From the NCBI RefSeq assembly GCF_018256155.1, contig NZ_JAERLY010000005.1:119003-183002 (forward strand): 64,000 nucleotides of DNA. The letters are read 5' to 3'. The DNA is from Gluconobacter sp. Dm-62 (lineage in GTDB: Bacteria > Pseudomonadota > Alphaproteobacteria > Acetobacterales > Acetobacteraceae). The notes under the pieces are model-generated. The model made no database searches. It was not told the DNA's origin and was given only the letters and a program-made list of their open reading frames with translations. Each line of letters starts with the position of its first letter. The stretch's first letter is position 1. Of this stretch, positions 1-8,179 are shown one piece after another. The position numbers and the translations under genes are program-made.

Positions 1-2715
1 TCCGTCCGGCCGCTTCTGGTTACGGTTCCCGGCTCCGTCGTGGCGCATCCCTATGGCGGGATGGACAGCTTCGTCATGATCGCGCTGAACCAGGCGCAGC
101 TTCGGGCGCATCACCTGTCGGCCATGGACGTTCAGGCCGCCATGCGCGACCAGAACATCGTGCTTCCTGCGGGCGATCAGAAGATCGATGCGACCGACTG
201 GATGGTGCAGACCAACGCCACCCCCACCAGCATGAAAGCCATTGGCGACATTCCGGTGAAGCGCGTGGGCAATGCGGTCATTTACATCCATGACGTGGCG
301 GACGTGTATCGCGGCGGCCATCCGCAGACGAACGTGGTTCTCGTCAAGGGACGTCAGGGCGTGGAAATCGTCGTCATGAAGGGCGGCGGAGCCTCGACGC
401 TGGATGTGGTCAACGGCGTGAAGGACCTCCTCCCCCGTCTGCGCCGCATCCTGCCGCCTGACGTTCATGTCTCGGTCCTGACGGATGCTTCGACCTTCGT
501 GAAGGATTCCATCAAGGACGTCGTTCGTGAAATGGTCACGGCCGCGTTCCTGACGGGGCTTGTGGTGCTGCTGTTCCTCGGGTCCTGGCGCTCAACGATC
601 ATTATTGCGACGTCGATCCCGCTGGCCATCCTGTGCTCGATCATCGGGCTGGGCTGGGCCGGACAGTCCATCAACGTCATGACACTTGGCGGTCTGGCGC
701 TGGCGGTCGGTATTCTCGTGGATGACGCCACCGTCATGATCGAGAACATCGACACCCATCTTGAGATGGGCAAGGGTCTCGAAGACGCCATCATCGATGC
801 GGCCAACCAGATCGTGGTGGCGACATTCGTTTCCACGACCTGCATCTGCATCGTCTGGCTGCCGCTGTTCGAGCTGGACGGCGTGGCGGGCTTCCTGTTC
901 CGCCCGATGGCCATGGCCATCATGTTCGCCATGATCGCCTCCTTCATCCTGTCGCGGACGCTCGTTCCGACGATGGCGAAATACCTGCTGACCGATCACG
1001 TCAACAGCGGCCTGCACGGTGAGGAGCATGAAGCCCTTCACATGGACCAGACGGTCGCCGGTGGCCCGCGCAAGGGGTTCCTTGGCCGCTTCCAGCAGGG
1101 ATTTGAGCGTGGTTTTACCCGCTTCCGGGAGGGCTATAACCGCGTCCTGACCCGCTGCGTCGAGCGCCGCATTGCCTTCGTGGGCGTGTTCCTCGGCGTC
1201 TCGCTGCTCTCGCTCGGGCTTTATGCCACCGCAGGGCGGGACTTCTTCCCGGAGACGAAATCCGGCCTTCTTCAGATGCATATGCGCGCGCCTCTGGGCA
1301 TGCGGATTGAAGTGGCTGGCCGGATTGCAGCCCTCGTGGACGACCGTATCCATCAGATCCTGCCCGGCAAGGTCGAGGACATCATCAGCAATTGCGGCCT
1401 GCCCGAAGGTCCGCACAACCAGGCCTTCATTCCAACACCCAGCATTGGAACGCAGGACTGCGACCTGACCATCACACTCAAGGACGAGGCCTCGCCGGTC
1501 TGGGATTACCGCCGCCTGCTCCGCAAGGATCTCTCGGCACAGTTCCCCGGCACGGTCTTTACGTTCCAGCCGGCTGACCTGACGGCCAAGATCCTGAACT
1601 TCGGGGCGCCGTCTCCGATCGACATTCAGGTTTCCGGCCCCGATATCCGCCAGAACTACGCCTATGCACGCTCCATCCTCGGCCAGCTCCGGCATATTCC
1701 GGGCACTGCGGATGTCGTGATCCAGCAGACCATGAAGACGCCAACCCTCATGGTTCAGGGCAACCGGACCTTCAGCCAGGCGACCGGCCTGACCGAAGCC
1801 GATCTTGCCAATAACGAGCTGATGGCGCTGTCAGGAAGCTCCACGGTCGATCCGCAATACTGGCTCGACCCGAGCGACAACGTGACCTTCCCGCTCAACG
1901 TCTATGTCTCGCAGGACCAGCTCACCCATCTGACGGACCTGATGACGATCCCCGTGGACAAGGGCGACGGAGACCCGAGCGGTACCCAGACCCAGCTTCT
2001 CGGCGCCATCAGTGCAATCAAGGCGACCGGCACACCAGGTGAAGTCTCGCACTACAACTCCATGCCGGACATCGACATCTATGTGTCGGCGGAAGGCACC
2101 GATCTGGGCTCCGTTCTCGATGGTGTACACAAGGTCCTGAACGACACGGCCAAGACCGTTCCGGCATCCGCTCAGGTTGATGTCCGCGGTCAGGCCACGA
2201 CCATGCACGGGGCTTATAACCAGCTCGTGCTCGGCCTCGCCGTCTCGGTGGTGCTGATCTATCTGCTGATCGTGGTGAACTTCCAGTCCTGGCTGGATCC
2301 GTTCATCATCATCACGGCGCTGCCCGGCGCGCTGGCAGGGATCGCCTGGGCGCTGTTCCTCACACATACGCGCCTCTCCGTCCCTGCGCTGACGGGTGCG
2401 ATCATGTGCATGGGCACCGCAACCGCAAACTCGATCCTCGTGGTCTCCTTCGCCCGCGAGCGGATTGAGGAACATGGCGACGCCCTGCGCGCCGCCGTGG
2501 AAGCCGGTTACGGGCGTATCCGTCCCGTCATCATGACCGCTCTGGCCATGGTGGTCGGCATGGTGCCGATGGCGATTTCCAACTCCACCAATGCTCCGCT
2601 CGGCAAGGCCGTGATTGGTGGCCTGATCGTCGCCACCATCTCGACCCTGCTGTTCGTTCCCTGCGTCTACGCAATTCTTCACAACCGTCCCGCGCGCCAC
2701 AAGGAGACAGTCTGA
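1..2715 (+). CDS. RND efflux pump inner-membrane permease, 5' truncated by window edge
   Basis: The reading frame is open from base 1, so the first codons seen (SVRPLLVTVPGS...) are internal and roughly 130-150 N-terminal residues are missing; RND pumps are usually about 1,030-1,080 aa and 904 are visible. The protein is an inner-membrane proton-driven exporter of the AcrB/CzcA superfamily. The sequence shows the family layout: a periplasmic porter region, a cluster of transmembrane helices (about nt 520-1000) with the acidic TM4 motif GILVDDATVMIEN, a second large periplasmic loop, and a final helix block (about nt 2220-2690). The paired Asp in VDD is the expected proton relay. It overlaps the adaptor gene by one base (TGATG), so permease-adaptor-channel form one transcript, with the permease first, unlike the usual adaptor-first order. 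The substrate cannot be read from the sequence. Confidence 0.95.
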   Translation, partial: SVRPLLVTVPGSVVAHPYGGMDSFVMIALNQAQLRAHHLSAMDVQAAMRDQNIVLPAGDQKIDATDWMVQTNATPTSMKAIGDIPVKRVGNAVIYIHDVADVYRGGHPQTNVVLVKGRQGVEIVVMKGGGASTLDVVNGVKDLLPRLRRILPPDVHVSVLTDASTFVKDSIKDVVREMVTAAFLTGLVVLLFLGSWRSTIIIATSIPLAILCSIIGLGWAGQSINVMTLGGLALAVGILVDDATVMIENIDTHLEMGKGLEDAIIDAANQIVVATFVSTTCICIVWLPLFELDGVAGFLFRPMAMAIMFAMIASFILSRTLVPTMAKYLLTDHVNSGLHGEEHEALHMDQTVAGGPRKGFLGRFQQGFERGFTRFREGYNRVLTRCVERRIAFVGVFLGVSLLSLGLYATAGRDFFPETKSGLLQMHMRAPLGMRIEVAGRIAALVDDRIHQILPGKVEDIISNCGLPEGPHNQAFIPTPSIGTQDCDLTITLKDEASPVWDYRRLLRKDLSAQFPGTVFTFQPADLTAKILNFGAPSPIDIQVSGPDIRQNYAYARSILGQLRHIPGTADVVIQQTMKTPTLMVQGNRTFSQATGLTEADLANNELMALSGSSTVDPQYWLDPSDNVTFPLNVYVSQDQLTHLTDLMTIPVDKGDGDPSGTQTQLLGAISAIKATGTPGEVSHYNSMPDIDIYVSAEGTDLGSVLDGVHKVLNDTAKTVPASAQVDVRGQATTMHGAYNQLVLGLAVSVVLIYLLIVVNFQSWLDPFIIITALPGALAGIAWALFLTHTRLSVPALTGAIMCMGTATANSILVVSFARERIEEHGDALRAAVEAGYGRIRPVIMTALAMVVGMVPMAISNSTNAPLGKAVIGGLIVATISTLLFVPCVYAILHNRPARHKETV

Positions 2716-3926
2716 TGGCCTCCCTTTCCCGTAAGTTCATTCTTGGCGCGGGAGCCTGCGCCGTGGGCCTCTACGTCGCATTCCTCGTCGTCGATCGCGT
2801 CCATGCCGTCAGCACCCTGCGCGCAGAAACCAATGCCGCCGCCATTCCTGACGTGTCGGTCGCCTCGCCGCACCGCACGAGCCCCAAAGTATCCCTGACA
2901 CTGCCCGGCAATATCGACGCCTGGTATCAGGCACCGATCTACCCCCAGGTCTCTGGCTACGTGAAAATGTGGTACAAGGACTATGGCGCGCATGTAAAAC
3001 AGGGCGACGTTCTGGCGGAAATCAACGCGCCGGCGCTTGATGCCGAATATGCGCAGGCCAAGGCCAGCCTCGCTTCAGTCATGGCGAAATATAACCTGGC
3101 TTCCGTCACGGCGAACCGCTGGCGGGCCATGGGCAAGTCCCAGTCCGTATCCGGCCAGTCGGTCTCGGTCGCCAATGCGAATGAACAGTCCGCCAATGCT
3201 GAAGTACAGGCCGCACAGCGCAATGTGGATCATTTCGAGGCGCTCGAACGCTTCAAGCAGCTCGTGGCCCCGTTCGACGGGATCGTCACGGCGCGTTCGG
3301 TCAATGTTGGCGATTACGTCAATAATGGCGGTGGCGGCCTGAATGCGACCGGCAGCGCGTCCGAACTCTTCACCGTGGCCGATACGGACAAGCTGCGCCT
3401 GTTCGTCTCCGTGCCAGAAGTCTTCTCCTATGTCCTGCAGGACGGCATGACCGCACAGGTCACCGTGCCGCAATATGCGGGCAAGACCTTTACGGCGAAG
3501 TATCTGACGACGTCCAAGGGCTATGACCCCAATACGCGCACGGCCATTGCGGAATTCGTGCTCGACAATCCCGGCAATCTGCTCTGGCCCGGTACCTTTG
3601 CCTCTGTCGCCCTGACGGCGAAGAACACGGATGCCAACCTGTATGAAATCCCAAGCGGCAGTCTCGTTTTTGAAGAAAAAGGCATGCAGGTCGCCCTCGT
3701 GGATGCCACCAGCCACGTCCATTACGTCAATGTGCAGGTGGGCCGGATGGCGGATAGCTCGACGGAAATCCTGAGCGGTCTCAAGCCCACGGACCGTCTC
3801 ATTAACAACCCGCCTGCCGACCTGCTGGAAGGTGATGTGGTCCATGTCGTCACCCCGGCGCGTGGCTATAATGAAAGCGGGTTTGAGACTGATAATGACT
3901 CCTCCGACAATGACGGGGACGAATGA
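2715..3926 (+). CDS. RND periplasmic adaptor (membrane fusion protein, HlyD/AcrA family)
   Basis: This 403-aa protein links the RND pump to the outer-membrane channel across the periplasm. It has one N-terminal membrane anchor (FILGAGACAVGLYVAFLVV), a first lipoyl half (YPQVSGYVKMWYKDYGAHVKQGDVL), an alpha-helical hairpin (about residues 110-175, Ala/Gln-rich), a second lipoyl half (APFDGIVTARSVNVGDYV), then beta-barrel and membrane-proximal domains. The length is normal for the family. The start ATG overlaps the stop of the permease gene by one base, and its own stop overlaps the next start in ATGA, so translation of the three genes is coupled. The acidic tail (about the last 20 residues, rich in Asp/Glu/Ser) is unusual. 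Confidence 0.95.
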   Translation: MASLSRKFILGAGACAVGLYVAFLVVDRVHAVSTLRAETNAAAIPDVSVASPHRTSPKVSLTLPGNIDAWYQAPIYPQVSGYVKMWYKDYGAHVKQGDVLAEINAPALDAEYAQAKASLASVMAKYNLASVTANRWRAMGKSQSVSGQSVSVANANEQSANAEVQAAQRNVDHFEALERFKQLVAPFDGIVTARSVNVGDYVNNGGGGLNATGSASELFTVADTDKLRLFVSVPEVFSYVLQDGMTAQVTVPQYAGKTFTAKYLTTSKGYDPNTRTAIAEFVLDNPGNLLWPGTFASVALTAKNTDANLYEIPSGSLVFEEKGMQVALVDATSHVHYVNVQVGRMADSSTEILSGLKPTDRLINNPPADLLEGDVVHVVTPARGYNESGFETDNDSSDNDGDE

Positions 3927-5494
3927 TGATCCCAGCCACGTTCCGACGCCTCGCACTCACCGGTGGATCAGCCCTCGCGCTGATCAGCCTCTCGGCCTGC
4001 GATCTGGCACCAACTTATAAAGCCCCGAACTTCGTCGTCCCCTCGAACTGGCAGGGGCAGGCGCCCTTCGCTCTGGCCACACCGGCGGATACGGCGCTGC
4101 CAGCCAACTGGTGGACCATGTTTCAGGACCCACTGCTGAACGATCTTGAAGCACGGGCCACGGCTGATAACGGCGATATTCAGGCCGCGGCCGAGCGCTT
4201 CATTCAGGCGCGTTCGCTCGTTGTGGCGGCACGGTCTGAATTGCTGCCGCATGCCAGTCTGGATGCAGGAGCCTCGGACAACAAACAGTCCGCCGACCGA
4301 CTGTTCCGCAATGGCGCGACCCAGACCCAGACCAGCGAGGATTATGGGGGGCTGGTGTCATGGGAGCCTGATTTCTGGTCGTCCATCCGCAACCGCGTGC
4401 GGGCGCAGAAACAGTTCGCCCAGCAGCGCGCCGCCGATTTCGCCATGGCGCGCCTGAGCACGCAGGCCGAACTGGCGCGCGATTATATCCAGCTGCGGGG
4501 TTATGACGCGCAGGATGCGATCTACGAGCAGTCCATCGGCTATTATGAGCGGGCCGTCCGCATTACGGAAAATCAGGTCCAGAATCAGGCAGCCCCTCGC
4601 CTCGATCTGGCGCGTGCGCAGGCGCAGCTCTACACCACGCAGGCCGCCCGTCTGGACATTCAGGCCGCACGACAGGTTACGGAACACGCCATCGCGGTGC
4701 TGACCAACAGTTCACCGTCGAGCTTTCATATCCCTGCCAGCCCACAGTTCCATTTCATCCAGCCAACGATCCCGACGGACGTCCCCTCAACCCTGCTTCA
4801 GCGCCGCCCGGACATCGCCTCGTCCGAACGCGAGATGGCGCAGGCCAACCGAGAAATCGGCATTGCCCGTGCGGCGTTCTATCCGCATATCGCGCTCAAG
4901 CTGAATGGCGGGTTTGAAGCCAACGGATTTGATCTGGCCAATCTGGCCAACTCGCTATGGACCTATGGCGCAAGCTTCCACATGCCGCTGTTCGATGGAG
5001 GTCTACGCCGTGCGGAGCTTCAGAGAACATGGTCGGCCTATCGCGAAACCCGCGACGACTATCGCATGAAGATCCTGTCAGCCTTTCGCGAAGTGGAAGA
5101 CGGCCTGTCCCTGACAGAGCGTCTGACGAAGGAAAACGCGGCGCTGGAACAGGCGGTCAAGGCCAACCTTTCCACGCAGAACATGACCATGACGCTCTAT
5201 CAGGGTGGCGTTGGAACCTATCTTGAAGCCATCGTCAGTCAGGAAAACACGCTGGAAAGCCGCATCCATCAGGTCGAGGTTGCGACACGCCTCTATCACG
5301 CGGATGTGGACCTGATCCGCAGCCTTGGTGGTGGCTGGAACGTGAAGGATCTGCCGACCATGGACCAGACCCTCTCGATCACGCCGCTGCAATACGACAA
5401 CCTGCATCACCCCAAACCCGTCGGAGACGTCACGGCGTCCCAGCACCCCGAACAGTTCGAAAACCTGACAACAGGACTGCCAACGCCACGATGA
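3923..5494 (+). CDS. Outer-membrane efflux lipoprotein, NodT/OprM family
   Basis: This 523-aa protein is the TolC-like channel of the tripartite pump. The N-terminus is a lipoprotein signal with lipobox LSAC (Cys at about residue 26). Two repeated outer-membrane efflux domains follow, with the conserved LLQRRPDIASSEREMAQANREIG stretch (shown here in part as RRPDIASSE) and the second-repeat motif FREVEDGL. The start overlaps the adaptor stop by 4 nt (ATGA). A hairpin with a T-run follows directly, closing the operon. About 60 C-terminal residues (after DLPTMDQ) extend beyond the channel fold and look disordered. Confidence 0.95.
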   Translation: MMIPATFRRLALTGGSALALISLSACDLAPTYKAPNFVVPSNWQGQAPFALATPADTALPANWWTMFQDPLLNDLEARATADNGDIQAAAERFIQARSLVVAARSELLPHASLDAGASDNKQSADRLFRNGATQTQTSEDYGGLVSWEPDFWSSIRNRVRAQKQFAQQRAADFAMARLSTQAELARDYIQLRGYDAQDAIYEQSIGYYERAVRITENQVQNQAAPRLDLARAQAQLYTTQAARLDIQAARQVTEHAIAVLTNSSPSSFHIPASPQFHFIQPTIPTDVPSTLLQRRPDIASSEREMAQANREIGIARAAFYPHIALKLNGGFEANGFDLANLANSLWTYGASFHMPLFDGGLRRAELQRTWSAYRETRDDYRMKILSAFREVEDGLSLTERLTKENAALEQAVKANLSTQNMTMTLYQGGVGTYLEAIVSQENTLESRIHQVEVATRLYHADVDLIRSLGGGWNVKDLPTMDQTLSITPLQYDNLHHPKPVGDVTASQHPEQFENLTTGLPTPR

Positions 5495-5498
5495 CCGG

Positions 5499-5530
5499 AC
5501 ACGCCTGTCCGGTCAGGGCAGGCGTGTTTT
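5499..5530 (+). terminator. Rho-independent terminator of RND operon
   Basis: A 9-bp perfect stem (ACACGCCTG / CAGGCGTGT) is followed by TTTT. An overlapping alternative stem (GACCGGAC / GTCCGGTC, 5493-5514) shares its bases. It lies 5 nt past the channel gene and before the convergent gene that ends at 5541. Confidence 0.8.
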
Positions 5531-5540
5531 CATCTGAGGC

Positions 5541-6101
5541 TCAGGAAAAAATCCGTTCCATCCATACCTCGATACTGTCTCCACTGCTGATCTGCGGATC
5601 AATCAGTCCGTCAACCATGAAAGTCGGGGAGACATGAATGCCGTTCTGCCGTGCATATTTGCAGTGCCATTTGACGGCCTGCTGAAGCTCAGGGACGGCA
5701 AAGGCCTCAGCCAGTTCCAGTCCGCTATAGGCCTCGATCCGCCGGATAATATCGTTGGGTGTTGCATCCATATTCGGACCGGAACAGTGATCCCGAAACT
5801 CGAACTCCTCCCGGTGCTCTCCCACAACGGTCATGACAGTCCGCGCGGCCTCCCGGCCGTTTTCCAGCGTGGAAGCCGCCAGAATGCAACGGACGATCAC
5901 GCCTGAAAACATATGCCACGGCTGTGACTGCAACCGCACCCTGACTGTCAGCCGATCTTCTCCAGCGGCCTTCAGGAGCCCGTCCAGCTTTCCAAAAGCC
6001 CGCACTGAAAACGGGCATGTCGGTTCGAGAAAAACTTCGAACAGCTTTGGCCCATGTCCCCACACCAGCGGCGCGACGGAGAGGGAAGTCGATCCTGTCA
6101 T
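5541..6101 (-). CDS. DsbA-like thioredoxin-fold protein, function unknown
   Basis: This 186-aa protein has a DsbA-type thioredoxin fold. A lone active-site-like cysteine sits in EPTCPFS (about residue 29) instead of CxxC. The central region is helical, and a cis-proline loop (HVSPTFMVDG) lies near residues 160-168. There is no signal peptide, so it is probably cytoplasmic. With a CxxS-type site it is more likely a glutathione- or monothiol-type enzyme or isomerase than a disulfide oxidase; that is inference. It is convergent with the RND operon and divergent from a small lipoprotein gene. I do not recognise a named member of the family. Confidence 0.75.
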   Translation of the reverse strand: MTGSTSLSVAPLVWGHGPKLFEVFLEPTCPFSVRAFGKLDGLLKAAGEDRLTVRVRLQSQPWHMFSGVIVRCILAASTLENGREAARTVMTVVGEHREEFEFRDHCSGPNMDATPNDIIRRIEAYSGLELAEAFAVPELQQAVKWHCKYARQNGIHVSPTFMVDGLIDPQISSGDSIEVWMERIFS

Positions 6102-6225
6102 GATGTCTGTAATCCTTGTTACATTCTAAAGGCATTGACCTTTTCAGAAGTAACGATCCAATAAGCAGTCAGGTTCTGCTGGGCCTGTGCTTTACCCCGG
6201 CCCTTGCCACGAGTAGGCTTTCTTC

Positions 6226-6558
6226 ATGCGTTACGTGATTCTTTCCAGCCTGTTTCTGCTCGCATCCTGTTCTTCTGCGCCATGGGTTACGGGGCACACG
6301 GACAGCAAGTGCATCCGGGAGCAGATGCTGAGTGGGGCCCAGGGCAATCCCCGCCCCTTCGCCACCGCAGCGAGCCTCTGCGCTGCCGCCATCCGTCACG
6401 ACAACGGTGGTCATGACCGCCCGCTGGACGTACGCGACGACACGACCCTTCAGGCCATGGCCGAAAACCCGGATTTCAACACCACCGGGCTTGCGTTCGT
6501 TCCGCGCGATTCCAAAACGCGCATTCCCGGCGGGATACGCAACATCAATATCGACTGA
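6226..6558 (+). CDS. Small putative lipoprotein, hypothetical
   Basis: A 110-aa product starts with a short hydrophobic signal and a lipobox (LLASC, Cys at about residue 15), so it is expected to be lipid-anchored. The mature part has two further cysteines (KCIREQ, SLCAAA), which could form a disulfide, and is otherwise polar. I do not recognise the family. It is followed by a hairpin (6563-6588) and then the VOC gene. An overlapping longer frame that starts at 6332 and runs into the VOC gene is explained by the VOC gene's own start at 6614. Confidence 0.6.
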   Translation: MRYVILSSLFLLASCSSAPWVTGHTDSKCIREQMLSGAQGNPRPFATAASLCAAAIRHDNGGHDRPLDVRDDTTLQAMAENPDFNTTGLAFVPRDSKTRIPGGIRNINID

Positions 6559-6562
6559 GCCT

Positions 6563-6588
6563 GCGTGGAAACATTTCCGTTTCCCCGC
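6563..6588 (+). terminator. Possible weak hairpin terminator
   Basis: GGAAAC / GTTTCC form a perfect 6-bp stem, extended by GCG / CGC across one mismatch. There is no T-run, so termination is doubtful; it may be only an mRNA hairpin. Confidence 0.3.
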
Positions 6589-6613
6589 ACCCGGTCACCA
6601 AGGAAGGTCTTTA

Positions 6614-6994
6614 ATGTTCAGCCACATCATGCTGGGTAGCAATAACATTGCCCGTTCCAAGACATTTTATGATGCCACACTCGGCGTCATCGGCTGTACG
6701 CCTGCGGAACCCGATGCAAAGGGCCGTCTGGCCTATGTCCATTCCGGCGGACGTCTGCTCATTACGAAGCCACTGAACGGCGAGCCTGCAACCGGTGCCA
6801 ATGGTGAGACGATCGGTTTTGCCATGAACAGTCCCGAACAGGTCGACGCCTGGCACAAGGCTGGCGTCGAGAATGGTGGCGAGGCGATCGAAAACCCGCC
6901 TGGCATCCGCCACACCGCAATAGGCGACCTCTATCTCGCTTATCTGCGCGATCCAGACGGCAACAAGCTCTGTGCCCTGTACAAGGCCGCCTGA
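6614..6994 (+). CDS. VOC-superfamily (glyoxalase/bleomycin-resistance-like) protein
   Basis: This 126-aa protein has two beta-alpha-beta-beta-beta units typical of the vicinal oxygen chelate fold: HIMLGSNNIARSKTFYDATLG at the N-terminus (20 of these residues define the first strand and helix) and YLAYLRDPDGNKLCALYKA at the C-terminus. A cytoplasmic small-molecule enzyme or binding protein is expected; the substrate is not evident. ATG 6614 is chosen because AGGAAGG lies 7-8 nt upstream and the VOC fold begins at once; the open frame extends further upstream but without family sequence. Confidence 0.88.
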   Translation: MFSHIMLGSNNIARSKTFYDATLGVIGCTPAEPDAKGRLAYVHSGGRLLITKPLNGEPATGANGETIGFAMNSPEQVDAWHKAGVENGGEAIENPPGIRHTAIGDLYLAYLRDPDGNKLCALYKAA

Positions 6995-7084
6995 AGCTAA
7001 CCTTGGCGGCAAGGTTGTCTGCCGGGCTGCCCTGCGGCATGAAAGGGGCCAATACGTTCCTTTTTCCTGTCGCAGGTTCTCAAG

Positions 7085-8095
7085 ATGTCCGAACATACCC
7101 CCATTGGTCTCGAAAACGGCGCAGCGCCCGTCGCGGCGCTCACCCATTCAGGCAATTTCCACGTCGACGAGACCATGGGCTATGTCATCCTTCATTACGC
7201 CCTTGCCCCCCACGGGGACCTGCGGGCGCGCGTTCTCGAAGAGAAGTCTGCCGACCGGCTGACCTTCATCCGCACACGCAACCCGGATGTTATCAAATCG
7301 GCCGATATCGTATTCGATGTGGGCGGCCTGTATGATCCGCCGCATGGCCGCTACGACCACCACATGAAAGACAAGCCCCTTCGCGAAGACGGCACGCCCT
7401 ACAGTGCCGCCGGTCTCCTGTGGAGGGACTATGGGCACGCAGCCATCCGCAACATTCTGGTCGCGCCGGTTGATAACGCCACCGTAGACCTGATCTGGAA
7501 AAGCCTCGACAAGTCTCTGATCCTGCCGATCGATCAGGATGACAACGGTGTGGTCAAGATGGGCAAACTTTCCCTGGCCGACATCGTCTCCGCATGCAGT
7601 CCGCCGTGGGATACGGCCGAAGTTTACGGACGGCAAGAAGCCCGTGCCCGGGAATCCCTTGGGTTTGCCAATGCCGCCACCGCCGTTGCCTCGCATCTGA
7701 TGAACGTCGTCGACCGTGTTCGTGCCAGCCTCAAGGCAACGGACCGCGTGCTTGCAGCTTATGAAAATGCCGAAGACAGGCGCATCCTCATCATGGGAAC
7801 CGGCATGCCGACGGAGAAAGTCATTTTCGAACACGACCTGCCGGTTGTGTATGTTGTCTCTCCCGCCGGATCCGAGCAGTGGAACGTCAAAGCGGTTCCT
7901 CCCGTTCGTGGCGATTTCGGACAGCGCGTTTCCCTACCAGAAGCCTGGGGCGGTCTGGAACGGGAGAAGCTGGCTGCTGTCTCCGGCGTGTCCGATGCCG
8001 TGTTTGCCCACCCTGCCCGTTTCATCTGCGGCGCGGGCAGCCGCGACGGTGCCATCCGCATGGCACAGCTGGCACTGGAAATTGCCGGGGTCTGA
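7085..8095 (+). CDS. MYG1 / UPF0160 family metal-dependent hydrolase
   Basis: This 336-aa protein matches the MYG1 (UPF0160) family, DHH-superfamily-like proteins; the human and yeast members are described as 3'-5' RNA exonucleases. Visible motifs are THSGNFHVDET near residues 20-30, DVGGLYDPPHGRYDHHMK (a DHH-like HH metal motif, about residues 75-95), and the C-terminal FICGAGSRDGAIRMA. The length fits bacterial and eukaryotic homologues. No signal peptide is seen, so it is cytoplasmic. It is monocistronic, with a bidirectional terminator directly behind it. The bacterial role is not settled. Confidence 0.9.
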   Translation: MSEHTPIGLENGAAPVAALTHSGNFHVDETMGYVILHYALAPHGDLRARVLEEKSADRLTFIRTRNPDVIKSADIVFDVGGLYDPPHGRYDHHMKDKPLREDGTPYSAAGLLWRDYGHAAIRNILVAPVDNATVDLIWKSLDKSLILPIDQDDNGVVKMGKLSLADIVSACSPPWDTAEVYGRQEARARESLGFANAATAVASHLMNVVDRVRASLKATDRVLAAYENAEDRRILIMGTGMPTEKVIFEHDLPVVYVVSPAGSEQWNVKAVPPVRGDFGQRVSLPEAWGGLEREKLAAVSGVSDAVFAHPARFICGAGSRDGAIRMAQLALEIAGV

Positions 8096-8096
8096 C

Positions 8097-8132
8097 AAAA
8101 AAAGGACGCGATATCAATATCGCGTCCTTTTT
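8097..8132. terminator. Bidirectional rho-independent terminator
   Basis: A long perfect inverted repeat (AAAGGACGCGATAT / ATATCGCGTCCTTT) has flanking A- and T-runs. It sits between the convergent MYG1 and Pit genes and can serve both strands. Confidence 0.88.
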
Positions 8133-8179
8133 CAGGTCAGGGCCGGAACAAGAAAGCTCCAGCCAAACAGTTCTGCGGA

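Noticed and set aside
592..1695. 367-codon minus-strand frame over the RND pump
   Set aside because: Antisense to conserved RND sequence; low hydrophobicity and no ribosome site.
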